57,019 bases of DNA from Candidatus Limimonas egerieequi (GTDB lineage: Bacteria > Bacillota > Clostridia > Oscillospirales > Acutalibacteraceae): assembly GCA_018064455.1 (NCBI GenBank), contig JAGHVH010000032.1, positions 1 to 57,019 on the forward strand, in the 5' to 3' direction. The position numbers and the translations under genes were made by a program. The notes below the pieces were generated by a model. That model was not told the origin of the DNA. It did not search any database and saw only the letters and a program-made list of their open reading frames with translations. This document shows, piece by piece, positions 1-11,776 of this stretch. Numbering within the stretch: position 1 is the first letter of the stretch; every line of letters starts with the position of its first letter.

Positions 1-69
1 GTTAGCGTCACGCATGCCATCGGCAATAACAAGTGGTCCGGAGACTTTGGTAATAGTACCTTTACTCAT
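1..69 (-). CDS. ntpA: V-type ATP synthase subunit A, N-terminal fragment (cut by window edge)
   Basis: Only the first 23 codons are present, starting at the ATG at 69. The peptide begins MSKGTITKVSGPLVIADGM, which is the beta-barrel start typical of catalytic A subunits of V/A-type ATPases. It lies 50 bases downstream of the F subunit gene, the usual place for the A subunit in bacterial ntp operons. The catalytic nucleotide-binding part lies outside the window, so the call rests on the N-terminus and on context. Confidence 0.85.
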   Translation of the reverse strand, partial: MSKGTITKVSGPLVIADGMRDAN

Positions 70-119
70 TCTATCTATCACTTGCCTTTCTGTTTACGGC
101 TAAATTTTGAATTAACGCA

Positions 120-437
120 TTACGCGTCTGAAAGTATATCTGAGCCAACTGCCTGTTCTACAGACTTGCTGACGTTTCTCATACCAAGACCTGTATTTCC
201 TTGAATACCCGGAATAGGAATAATAGCCGGTACAGGTAATTCACGATAGCGGTCGAGTTCGCTTTCGATCTGTGTAGCAAGTTCTTCAGTAATGAATATT
301 ACTGCATAACCACCGTCTACCATAGTTCTAAGCTGATGAATAGCGGCTTGTGGTTCATCGATTGGGTAGATTTCAAGACCTATTGAAGCAAAGCCATAGA
401 TGCTTGACTTATCACCCATTGCTGCAATCTTATACAT
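120..437 (-). CDS. ntpG: V-type ATP synthase subunit F
   Basis: This 105-residue protein matches the length of the V-ATPase F subunit, a small Rossmann-like central-stalk protein that couples the catalytic head to the rotor. The N-terminus (MYKIAAMGDKSSIYGFASIG) has the usual pattern in which a short strand is followed by a glycine-containing turn and a helix. The middle segment with GGYAVIFITEE is also typical. It overlaps the end of the C subunit gene by 8 bases, so the two are probably translationally coupled. In the E. hirae naming scheme this subunit is NtpG; other schemes call it AtpF. Confidence 0.92.
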   Translation of the reverse strand: MYKIAAMGDKSSIYGFASIGLEIYPIDEPQAAIHQLRTMVDGGYAVIFITEELATQIESELDRYRELPVPAIIPIPGIQGNTGLGMRNVSKSVEQAVGSDILSDA

Positions 438-1404
438 AAAGCGCTCTCACCCTCTCTCTAATTACATCTGCAGGAAGATTGTTAATCTTGGCAGAAAGAA
501 TTATACGAACAGTTTTGATTTCTGCATCACGAGCAACGTAATAAGCAATAATTGGATCAATACCAAATGCTGTGTAACGTGCTTCCTTAACGCATTCCAT
601 CAAAATGTCATCGCACCATTTCTCAAATGCAGATGTGCTCTCTTTAAACTTAGCGCCTGCATCCTTGTAAGAAGACTCTTCAAGGTACTTAAGCACTGAG
701 TCAACACCCTCAAGAGATGTTTCGATGAGCTTATCCTTAGAAATAGTGTCGCAGTCACAGAGTGAACGTGTTACGAAGTCCTTAGACTTACCAGTGTTAG
801 CGCAACGAAGTGCTGTCTTGATATTAGCAGTTGCGCACATACGCTCAGCGAGCTCTGCAAGAATTGGGCTACCTGACTCTACGCCAAGGAACTTGATTCT
901 TTCAAGAGTTGCTTTATCAATAATGGCATCTGCAAGCTGGCCATTTGCTGTTTCAGTAAGCACTTCATATGCTTCCTTTGCTGGCTCTTGCATGAAGTCA
1001 GGAAGATCATTCCATCTTCTATCTTCTACTGCCTTTAAGATTGTCTCTGTATCATAAACTGTAGACTGAACATATAAATCTTTCGCGTCATGCTGAGATA
1101 CGATTTGCTTAAGTGCTGCCTTAAGGTTCTGCATGTCGTTTTTAACGAGGAGCAAATCAAGTTCATGAATATCGCTCATGATCTCAACAAGGAAATCCCA
1201 TGTCTTTGCAAAATAGTTTTCAAGATATGATGCATAGTTATAGATATCCTTAATTTCGCCCCAACCAGCATCAGAAAGCTTCTGCATTGTTACTTTGTAG
1301 TCACCAGCAGTGATAAGCTGTTCGATGTCAGCTGCACTTAAAAGAGTTTGCTCATTTGCCCTCACACGCGCTACTGCATAAGTGTATTCTAATTCGCGAT
1401 TCAT
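430..1404 (-). CDS. ntpC: V-type ATP synthase subunit C
   Basis: This 324-residue, largely helical protein belongs to the V-ATPase C/AC39 family, which forms the funnel joining the membrane K ring to the central stalk. The N-terminus (YTYAVARVRANEQTLL) and the C-terminal segment with GIDPIIAYYVARDAEIKTVR and the final ADVIRERVR are hallmarks of the family. It sits between the E and F genes, as in other bacterial ntp operons. A purine-rich ribosome binding site precedes the ATG at 1404. No membrane segment is expected or seen. Confidence 0.95.
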   Translation of the reverse strand: MNRELEYTYAVARVRANEQTLLSAADIEQLITAGDYKVTMQKLSDAGWGEIKDIYNYASYLENYFAKTWDFLVEIMSDIHELDLLLVKNDMQNLKAALKQIVSQHDAKDLYVQSTVYDTETILKAVEDRRWNDLPDFMQEPAKEAYEVLTETANGQLADAIIDKATLERIKFLGVESGSPILAELAERMCATANIKTALRCANTGKSKDFVTRSLCDCDTISKDKLIETSLEGVDSVLKYLEESSYKDAGAKFKESTSAFEKWCDDILMECVKEARYTAFGIDPIIAYYVARDAEIKTVRIILSAKINNLPADVIRERVRALYV

Positions 1405-1437
1405 TATACTCGCGCCTCCTTATGAAAATAGTGTTGT

Positions 1438-2028
1438 TTAGGCAAAAATTATACTATAAAGTTCGTCCTTGATAGCATCACGAGAATCCTCGATTAATGC
1501 TTCAAAGGTACAGTTAATTTCAATATCTCCGTAAACGAGAATAAAGCCGTCAGAGATATTAGCTGGGTCCTTAGAAACGCTAATCTTAGCGCCCTTAGCA
1601 AGACCTTCGTTAATTTTCTTATCGAAGTCCTTAGGAAGACGTCCTAAATCCTTCTTTGAAAGAAGCATTGTACCCTCTCCGTCTTGTGAATACTTCTTAA
1701 CAAGAGCGTAGAGTGCTGCAAAATACTCATCATCAGGCATAGCGCCTAATTTCTGGAAGGCAACATCAATAGCCTTATTGATAACTTCTACTCGAGTTGC
1801 AAGAAGTTCCTTCTTACCATCGAGCTCAGCACCTGATTCAGCCATGTCAACAAGAGCCTTAGCTTCTTTGTTGGCTGCTTCAATTACAGCTGCCTTGTCA
1901 TCTTCAGCCTTTTGTGTAGCAGCATCCTTAATCTTATTAGCTTCATTCTGAGCATCAAAGATTATGCCGTCACATTTTGCAGCAGAGTCTTGTGCAATTC
2001 TTTCAATAATTTTTTCTAACCCTGCCAT
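1438..2028 (-). CDS. ntpE: V-type ATP synthase subunit E
   Basis: This 196-residue protein has the two-part form of E subunits: an N-terminal Ala/Lys/Glu-rich coiled coil (about residues 1-85) and a globular C-terminal domain that binds the catalytic head. The C-terminal part with SDGFILVYGDIEINCTFEAL is typical (family usual: GGvil.s.dG.i.vdnT.e.r). With the G/H product encoded at the start of the operon it should form the peripheral stalk. The start is fixed by an AGGAGG box just upstream of the ATG at 2028. Confidence 0.93.
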   Translation of the reverse strand: MAGLEKIIERIAQDSAAKCDGIIFDAQNEANKIKDAATQKAEDDKAAVIEAANKEAKALVDMAESGAELDGKKELLATRVEVINKAIDVAFQKLGAMPDDEYFAALYALVKKYSQDGEGTMLLSKKDLGRLPKDFDKKINEGLAKGAKISVSKDPANISDGFILVYGDIEINCTFEALIEDSRDAIKDELYSIIFA

Positions 2029-2070
2029 TGATAAACCTCCTAATCAACGTTGTTTTGATTAACTAATAAA

Positions 2071-4630
<2,560 letters not shown>

Positions 4631-4675
4631 TCAAGAAACACCTCCTTATTAAATTTGTCTCCATAAACAAATAAA

Positions 4676-4987
4676 TTATGGAATAATGTGCTTGATTACA
4701 GCTGCAATAGATTCATCCATCTTCTCATCACTCTTCTTGAGAAGTGCATCCTTCTTCTGTACAGCTTGCGATTTAGCATCGGCGTAAATTTCGTCCGCCT
4801 TTTTCTGTGCCTTCGCTATAATCTGTTCTTTTTCTTTGGCTGCAGCAACCTTACCGGCTTCAGCAGTAGCTTTAGCTTCTGCCTCTGCTGACTTAATGAT
4901 GTCGGCAGCCTTAGCTCTTGCAGCAGCTTCCTTGTCAGCAGCAGTTTTCTCTGCGTCAAGGACCTGATTAATCATTTCTGAAGCCAT
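4676..4987 (-). CDS. ntpF: V-type ATP synthase subunit G/H (peripheral stalk)
   Basis: This 103-residue protein is almost entirely an Ala/Lys/Glu coiled coil without aromatic residues until one tyrosine near the middle, as expected for the short stalk partner of subunit E. It is the first gene of the ntp operon, which is the normal place for this subunit. The sequence is low in complexity, so the family assignment relies on length, coiled-coil pattern and position. A GGAGG box lies directly against the ATG at 4987 and another AAGGG lies 12 bases upstream. A start at the ATG five codons in (4975) is also possible. Confidence 0.85.
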   Translation of the reverse strand: MASEMINQVLDAEKTAADKEAAARAKAADIIKSAEAEAKATAEAGKVAAAKEKEQIIAKAQKKADEIYADAKSQAVQKKDALLKKSDEKMDESIAAVIKHIIP

Positions 4988-5295
4988 TCCTCCAAATCAC
5001 CCTTTCTTGTATAACTGTTTAGTGGAGTCAACTATTAATAATTTAATACCTATTAATATATTAACTTTGCACTTGTTAACTTGTTTATTATAACAACGTA
5101 AATACACAATTTCAATAAAAACGCACAGAAAAAATCACTGTTTGCTTGTTAAGTTTTTGACGTATTTTATTTTGACTATTTTGGAGTAGAAAAATGTCCA
5201 TTTTTTTGTACTTTTTACTAGGTTGTATAAAACTATAAGTTGTGTTAATATTTTGATATATAGCATTTTATGCAGTAAATATTGGGGGTATGCAT
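4988..5295. promoter_or_regulatory. Divergent intergenic region between the V-ATPase operon and prs
   Basis: About 308 AT-rich bases separate the two divergent units. On the plus strand a good sigma-A promoter for prs is visible and listed separately. On the minus strand several TTAACA and TTGACT-like boxes occur upstream of 4987, but none has a well-spaced -10 partner that I would defend. I see no riboswitch, open reading frame or strong hairpin here. Confidence 0.6.
5223..5251 (+). promoter_or_regulatory. Probable sigma-A promoter of prs
   Basis: TTGTAT (5223-5228) and TAATAT (5246-5251) are separated by 17 bases. This predicts a transcript start near 5258 and a leader of under 40 bases before the prs ribosome binding site. 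Confidence 0.55.
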
Positions 5296-6531
5296 ATGTT
5301 AACCGAGGTTACGGCCTTTGAATTGCCAGAGTCATCAGAATATACCACTTTCCCTGTCGGAAAACTTGGTATAATTGCTCTTCCAGGATGTGAAGAACTC
5401 GCAGAACGCATCGACAAGTACATCGTAAGATGGCGTGCTGAAAACGAAACAATGAAGAATTCTCCTATCAAGATTGATGGTTACAACAAAGATTCTTACA
5501 TTATCGACGCAAAATGTGCACGTTTTGGTTCAGGTGAAGGTAAAGCCGTTATAAACGGCACAGTACGTGGCTACGACATCTTCATCCTTATGGACGCCTT
5601 CAATTATGGCGTAACTTACAAGATGTACGGTATGGAAGTACCAATGAGTCCTGATGACCACTTTGCAAACCTCAAGAGAGTTATCTCCGCAATTGGAGGT
5701 AAGGCTCACCGCATCACAGTTGTAATGCCAATGCTCTATGAGGGCAGACAGCATAAGCGTTCCTCACGTGAATCACTTGACTGTGCTATGGCACTCAAGG
5801 AAATCACAAGAATGGGTGTTGATAGTGTAATCACATTTGATGCTCACGACCCACGTGTTCAGAACTCTATCCCACTTAACGGTTTTGAAAATGTATCCCC
5901 TATTTACCAGATGATAAAGGCCCTTATCAAAACTTCTCCTGACATTAGTTTTGATCCATCTAATATGATGGTTGTATCTCCTGATGAAGGCGGTATGGGC
6001 CGTGCAATTCACTACGCGACAGTCCTTGGCGTTGAACTTGGAATGTTCTACAAACGCCGTGATTACACAAGAATCGTTGATGGACGTAACCCAATTCTTG
6101 CTCACGAGTTCCTCGGAACCAACATCGAAGGCAAAGATGTAATCGTTGTTGATGATATGATTTCATCAGGCGAGTCAATGCTTGAGGTTGCAGCAAAGCT
6201 TAAGGGTCTCGGTGCAAACCGCATCTACGTTTGCACATGCTTCGGCCTTTTCTGCAACGGTCTCGACATATTTGACGAAGCCTTCAAGAATGGCGTTATT
6301 GAGCGTATCCTCACAACTAACCTTGTATACCGTTCACCAGAACTCAAAGAACGCAAGTGGTACACAGAAGTTGATATGGCAAAGTACATTGCCCTTCTTA
6401 TCGACACAATCAACCACGACATGTCAATTTCTGGTCTTCTTGATCCAATGGACAAGATTCAGAAGCTCCTTGATAAGCACACAGAGAACCTTTCAAAGAC
6501 TTCTGGTGCTCAGATGGAAATCAAAATTTAA
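5296..6531 (+). CDS. prs: Ribose-phosphate pyrophosphokinase (PRPP synthetase), long form
   Basis: PRPP synthetase transfers pyrophosphate from ATP to ribose 5-phosphate, giving PRPP for nucleotide, histidine, tryptophan and NAD synthesis. The PRPP-binding loop VVDDMISSGES lies at about residues 284-294, and the flexible-loop arginines are in YKRRDYTR. The substrate-binding FDAHDP corresponds to the family D-H motif. At about 411 residues it is roughly 100 longer than classical enzymes (about 315). The extra length is an N-terminal extension of about 45 residues, internal insertions and a C-terminal tail. The start is the second of two ATGs (5290 and 5296), because the GGGGG box at 5284-5288 is only one base from the first and seven from the second. 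Confidence 0.93.
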   Translation: MLTEVTAFELPESSEYTTFPVGKLGIIALPGCEELAERIDKYIVRWRAENETMKNSPIKIDGYNKDSYIIDAKCARFGSGEGKAVINGTVRGYDIFILMDAFNYGVTYKMYGMEVPMSPDDHFANLKRVISAIGGKAHRITVVMPMLYEGRQHKRSSRESLDCAMALKEITRMGVDSVITFDAHDPRVQNSIPLNGFENVSPIYQMIKALIKTSPDISFDPSNMMVVSPDEGGMGRAIHYATVLGVELGMFYKRRDYTRIVDGRNPILAHEFLGTNIEGKDVIVVDDMISSGESMLEVAAKLKGLGANRIYVCTCFGLFCNGLDIFDEAFKNGVIERILTTNLVYRSPELKERKWYTEVDMAKYIALLIDTINHDMSISGLLDPMDKIQKLLDKHTENLSKTSGAQMEIKI

Positions 6532-6543
6532 CAGACAAAAATT

Positions 6544-6573
6544 AAGGCCTATCGGATTCCCGATAGGCCTTTT
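6544..6573. terminator. Bidirectional terminator between prs and the exonuclease gene
   Basis: A perfect 10-bp stem (6546-6555 with 6560-6569, loop ATTC) is followed by TTTT on the plus strand. It is flanked by AATTTTTG-type sequence when read on the minus strand. It lies between two convergent genes and can serve both. Confidence 0.9.
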
Positions 6574-6590
6574 CCTATTTAATAATCCTC

Positions 6591-8387
6591 TCAAATTTGG
6601 CTCGATTGAGCAGCCATATCAGCCACGAAATTAGGCTTTTGCATTTCTGCAAAATGGCTCGAATGAATTCTAATTACATCTCCAGTTTTTATTGTAACAT
6701 CAAGCATATACCACTTAGCGGTAATCTCAAAAGATTCTATAATTTTAAAGTTTTCAACATCTATGAACGAATTTGGATCACTCTTATCCAAATAATAAAT
6801 CAATTGCTTTGTTACAGGTAATCCCAACTCTCTTCTTACGTTTTTTTCGGCCTCATTTTCACTTGGCTTTCCACTATATACTTGTTCCATTTCCATATAG
6901 TTTTTATCCTCGCTACATTCAATATTATCACCATAAAAAACGTGACCGTTTTCAAGATTTTTCCTATACATACACGCTGTAGAATACAGTTTGTTTGTAT
7001 GTAGACATCTTTTTAAATTTGAACACTCTTCGTACAAACTACAACAACCAAATTTACTGGATTTAGACTCGTAATTTTCTATACAATAAATCGCATTTTC
7101 TCTAATATAATTGACTAAATTTGGAGAATTTTTATCAATACGAACCTTTGCCATTCCATTGTCTACACTACTTACAACTATGGCATCTTTTGGAAGAGAA
7201 TTATGTAAAGAAATCTCTTGAGTATTTCTAATGTTAATATCCAAATCATTTGGTCTACTTCTCACTTTACTAAGAGAAAACGACATAATCAAGCAGTTTT
7301 TTTCAGATTTTTCATTACTTATACTTGGATATGTCGGCTCCCATATGTAAGCAGAATAACTTATTATTTTATCTGGCTCTTTTTTTCCATAATTCGGTTC
7401 AAAACGCAAAGAGTCATTAGGCAATTCATAATCCCTAACAATTTCATCGAACATCACATTTACATTTTTTACCCAATCCGTATTAAACAATTCCGTCGCA
7501 TTATCATAATTTTCTTCATCTATAATTTCGTCTGTATTATCAATATCCGAATCAAGAAAATCTGAAAACACAACTTGCAAATCATCTAACTCAGATGCAG
7601 TAATTTTACCATCTAAAAGGACTTTATCTAATGCGTCATAAACATAATCAAAAGGATAATGACCCTTAAGGCTAAAATGTTTTTCCATCCATATTTTTAA
7701 ATTTAAAAATTCATCAAGAGTAACAGAATCATCATCAATGACAACTTTTAATATTTGCTGTAATTCCTTTATGCACGATGCTTCCATAGAATAGTTTAGA
7801 TCAAAATCACTACTTCCAGTTTTTCCGGCAAAAGCATTTTCGCCAAACTCTTCAAAAATCCTATCGTAACATTCCTTTGTCAAATAACAGTCCTTTAAGG
7901 CTCTATGTTCGCCTGTTGTATCAATAGAAAAATATTCACTAATGGTTTGCAATTTATAATTTTTAACGCCCTTTAAGCATCTTCTTGAGACATGTAGCAA
8001 ATCTATATAATTATTGTCAAAAATACCATTACAACAATCTAAAACCGCGTCGTAAATGATATTCATATCAAATCCAGCATTGTTATATCCCAAGATAACA
8101 TCGTCACCAACAAACGATAAAAAATCATTAATGACATCTTCTATTATTGGCGCATCTTTTACCATATCGTCTGTAATTCCATTCACTTCAGTCGCACTAA
8201 ATGGAATTTCACATTGTGGATTAATCAAAGTACTAAATTCATCAACAACAGTGTTGTTTCTAACTTTTATTGCTGAAATCTCGACAATCTTTGCAAAATT
8301 AATAAAAATCCCTGTTGTTTCTAAGTCTAAAACACAATAATCCGTGAGATGTCTATTAACTTTAGTTCCTTTTCCATCCCTATTCAC
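6591..8387 (-). CDS. DEDDh-family 3'-5' exonuclease with helical and Cys-rich C-terminal modules
   Basis: The N-terminal 180 residues form a DnaQ-like exonuclease with all five catalytic residues: D21 and E23 (VLDLETTG), D107 (NAGFDMN), H161 and D166 (EHRALKDC). Residues about 203-278 form an acidic helical module (IDDDSVTLDEF, YPFDYVYDALDKVLLDG) resembling TerB-like segments. The C-terminal half is unfamiliar but carries a compact cysteine cluster at 448-472 (C448, C449, C455, C461, H463, C472) followed by YRKNLENGHVFYG, which could bind metal. The start is the GTG at 8387, seven bases after GGAGG. The gene is visibly more AT-rich than prs or the V-ATPase genes. It lies 24 bases downstream of ligA, so a shared DNA-repair role is plausible. 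The exact function is unknown. Confidence 0.85.
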   Translation of the reverse strand: MNRDGKGTKVNRHLTDYCVLDLETTGIFINFAKIVEISAIKVRNNTVVDEFSTLINPQCEIPFSATEVNGITDDMVKDAPIIEDVINDFLSFVGDDVILGYNNAGFDMNIIYDAVLDCCNGIFDNNYIDLLHVSRRCLKGVKNYKLQTISEYFSIDTTGEHRALKDCYLTKECYDRIFEEFGENAFAGKTGSSDFDLNYSMEASCIKELQQILKVVIDDDSVTLDEFLNLKIWMEKHFSLKGHYPFDYVYDALDKVLLDGKITASELDDLQVVFSDFLDSDIDNTDEIIDEENYDNATELFNTDWVKNVNVMFDEIVRDYELPNDSLRFEPNYGKKEPDKIISYSAYIWEPTYPSISNEKSEKNCLIMSFSLSKVRSRPNDLDINIRNTQEISLHNSLPKDAIVVSSVDNGMAKVRIDKNSPNLVNYIRENAIYCIENYESKSSKFGCCSLYEECSNLKRCLHTNKLYSTACMYRKNLENGHVFYGDNIECSEDKNYMEMEQVYSGKPSENEAEKNVRRELGLPVTKQLIYYLDKSDPNSFIDVENFKIIESFEITAKWYMLDVTIKTGDVIRIHSSHFAEMQKPNFVADMAAQSSQI

Positions 8388-8411
8388 AGTATTTCCTCCA
8401 AAACAACATAA

Positions 8412-10427
<2,016 letters not shown>

Positions 10428-10484
10428 CTAATATTTTACCACAAAACCATCCTTAAAACTACCTTTTTATTGCGCCTCACGAGA

Positions 10485-10513
10485 TTGACTTTTTAGGGAT
10501 ATAAGATTAAAAT
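10485..10513 (+). promoter_or_regulatory. Probable sigma-A promoter of the DUF1292 gene
   Basis: TTGACT (10485-10490) and TAAAAT (10508-10513) have 17-base spacing. The gene starts 36 bases downstream of the -10 element, after an AGGAG box. The 6S RNA downstream could also be carried on this transcript. Confidence 0.65.
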
Positions 10514-10548
10514 TAAGACACAGTAATAAACCTTTTAGGAGTAAAATT

Positions 10549-10866
10549 ATGACAGAACAAGAATACAATCCAGATATCATAACAGTAACCGATGACGATG
10601 GCGTTGAGCATATGTTTGAAGAGCTCGACCGCATCGAATCTGATGGTAACAAGCACTATGTAGCCCTCCTTCCTGTTTACGCAGAGGACGAGGAAATCCT
10701 TGATGGTGACGATGAACTCTTCATACTTGAAGTTGTTGAAGATGAGAATGGTGAAACATTCCTTCAGCAGATTGAAGATGAAGAAGAACTCTATGAAATT
10801 GGCGACATAATGTTTGAGCGCATCAAGAAGAAATATCCTTTCCTTGTTGGTGAGGACGAAGAATAA
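10549..10866 (+). CDS. DUF1292 family protein (YrzB-like)
   Basis: This 105-residue, strongly acidic protein matches DUF1292, a small conserved Firmicutes family of unknown function. Typical features are the opening ITVTDDDGVEHMFEELDRIE, the strand segment HYVALLPVY, and the later DELFILEVVEDENGE. An AGGAG box precedes the ATG by seven bases. In many Firmicutes relatives sit near alaS, yrrK or Holliday-junction genes; here the gene stands alone in front of 6S RNA. No catalytic motif is visible. Confidence 0.88.
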   Translation: MTEQEYNPDIITVTDDDGVEHMFEELDRIESDGNKHYVALLPVYAEDEEILDGDDELFILEVVEDENGETFLQQIEDEEELYEIGDIMFERIKKKYPFLVGEDEE

Positions 10867-10873
10867 GTTTAAA

Positions 10874-11050
10874 GCCTGCCGGGTGCGATTCTCTTAGAAC
10901 ACTAACCCAACACACTTTTAAACGGAAGTTTTTCTCGAATGTGGAGTGCAGACCTCCCCTTTTGGGACGCTGGGAGCACGGTAGCGGACGGAAGACACCC
11001 ACCTGCTTTTACATGCAGGTTACTGATCCTAAGACCCCGGCTCGGCGGGT
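10874..11050 (+). ncRNA. ssrS: 6S RNA (RNA polymerase-binding regulatory RNA)
   Basis: This roughly 177-base segment has the 6S RNA architecture. A closing stem pairs CCTGCCGGG near the 5' end with CTCGGCGGG at the 3' end. A second stem pairs TCTTAG with CTAAGA. These enclose a large bubble that carries a small hairpin on the 3' side (CACCTGC with GCAGGT). The distal arm is GC-rich. A strong terminator follows at once. Known 6S RNAs bind sigma-A holoenzyme by mimicking an open promoter. I recognise it by fold and by the ACACCCACCTGC and GATCCTAAG segments, not by a covariance search. The 5' end may come from its own start or from processing of the DUF1292 transcript. Confidence 0.72.
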
Positions 11051-11055
11051 GACAA

Positions 11056-11093
11056 AAAGAGACTCTAGAAGTTGGTACTTCTAGAGTCTTTTT
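11056..11093 (+). terminator. Terminator of the 6S RNA unit
   Basis: A perfect 12-bp stem (11061-11072 with 11077-11088, loop TGGT) is followed by five T residues. It is a textbook intrinsic terminator. Confidence 0.93.
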
Positions 11094-11105
11094 GTTCGAT
11101 TAATT

Positions 11106-11236
11106 AAGAGGCTCGGTTGGGCTATAGTCCTTGAAATGCTGGGTGAAAAATTCAGAAATAATAAATTGCTTGCGCGTTATAGGTCGAATTTTTCAAAACG
11201 CATTCTGCGGACTACATCCCAATCGAGCCTCTTTTT
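11106..11236 (+). ncRNA. Candidate structured RNA: long hairpin ending in a T-run
   Basis: The segment folds on itself in nested arms: a 16-bp outer stem (11106-11121 with 11218-11233, one G-T pair), a 6-bp stem (TAGTCC with GGACTA), a short AATGC/GCATT pair and a 10-bp stem (11144-11153 with 11186-11195). A 32-base apical loop contains TTGCTTGCGCG. A T-run follows the outer stem only on the plus strand. No open reading frame is inside. It is too long and interrupted for a simple terminator, and I do not recognise the family. A long-stem terminator or a small mobile hairpin remain alternatives. Confidence 0.5.
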
Positions 11237-11242
11237 ATAAAA

Positions 11243-11767
11243 TCAATAGAGTGTATTGCCGGCCGAGTCGGTGGCAACGATCAGTGGGAAATCCTTGAAG
11301 GTAAGCCTTTTTACGGACTCAGGGCCTAAGTCAGAAAAGGCAATCACCTCGCACTCTGTGATACACTTTGAATAGAGCGCACCAGCACCACCGATGGCTG
11401 CAAAGTATACTGCGCCATTGCGACAGAGCGCCTCATTTACCGCATCATTTCGGGCACCTTTACCAATCATTGCAGCAAGGCCAAGGTCCAAGAGTCGTGG
11501 TGCGTATGGATCCATACGACCAGACGTTGTAGGACCAGCGCTGCCGATAGCAAGGCCCTCTGGTGTAGGCGTCGGTCCGCAGTAGTAAATGCAGGCACCA
11601 TCGAGTGAGAAAGGAAGCTCCTCGCCACTGTCGAGGAGCTCAAAAAAACGTTTATGAGCAGCATCCCTTGCAGTATAAACTGTGCCAGAGAGGATTACCC
11701 TATCTCCAGCCTTCAAGGTGCTTGCTTTTTCTTTTAATTCACTAGTGTTTAGCCTAATATCAGCCAT
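11243..11767 (-). CDS. Class I fumarate hydratase / tartrate dehydratase beta subunit-like protein
   Basis: The 174-residue protein is the C-terminal (beta) domain of iron-sulfur fumarases and L-tartrate dehydratases, which interconvert fumarate and malate or dehydrate tartrate. Typical segments are LSGTVYTARDAAHKR, YYCGPTPT, GSAGPTTSGRMD, and GAVYFAAIGGAGAL. In two-subunit enzymes the alpha subunit supplies the [4Fe-4S] ligands and is normally the adjacent gene. Here the upstream neighbour, nine bases away, is a coiled-coil protein and no alpha gene is in the window. It either pairs with an alpha subunit elsewhere or has another role. A GGGGAAAG box precedes the ATG. Confidence 0.88.
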   Translation of the reverse strand: MADIRLNTSELKEKASTLKAGDRVILSGTVYTARDAAHKRFFELLDSGEELPFSLDGACIYYCGPTPTPEGLAIGSAGPTTSGRMDPYAPRLLDLGLAAMIGKGARNDAVNEALCRNGAVYFAAIGGAGALYSKCITECEVIAFSDLGPESVKRLTFKDFPLIVATDSAGNTLY

Positions 11768-11776
11768 ACTTTCCCC

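Noticed and set aside
400-1057. Open frames on the plus strand inside the V-ATPase C gene
   Set aside because: They are opposite-strand shadows of a well-supported gene, with no ribosome binding site and composition unlike a protein.
5530-6455. Minus-strand frames opposite prs
   Set aside because: No plausible start signal or family; prs on the plus strand has clear motifs.
7218-7565. Plus-strand frame rich in Ile/Phe opposite the exonuclease gene
   Set aside because: Composition simply mirrors AT-rich opposite-strand DNA; no start signal.
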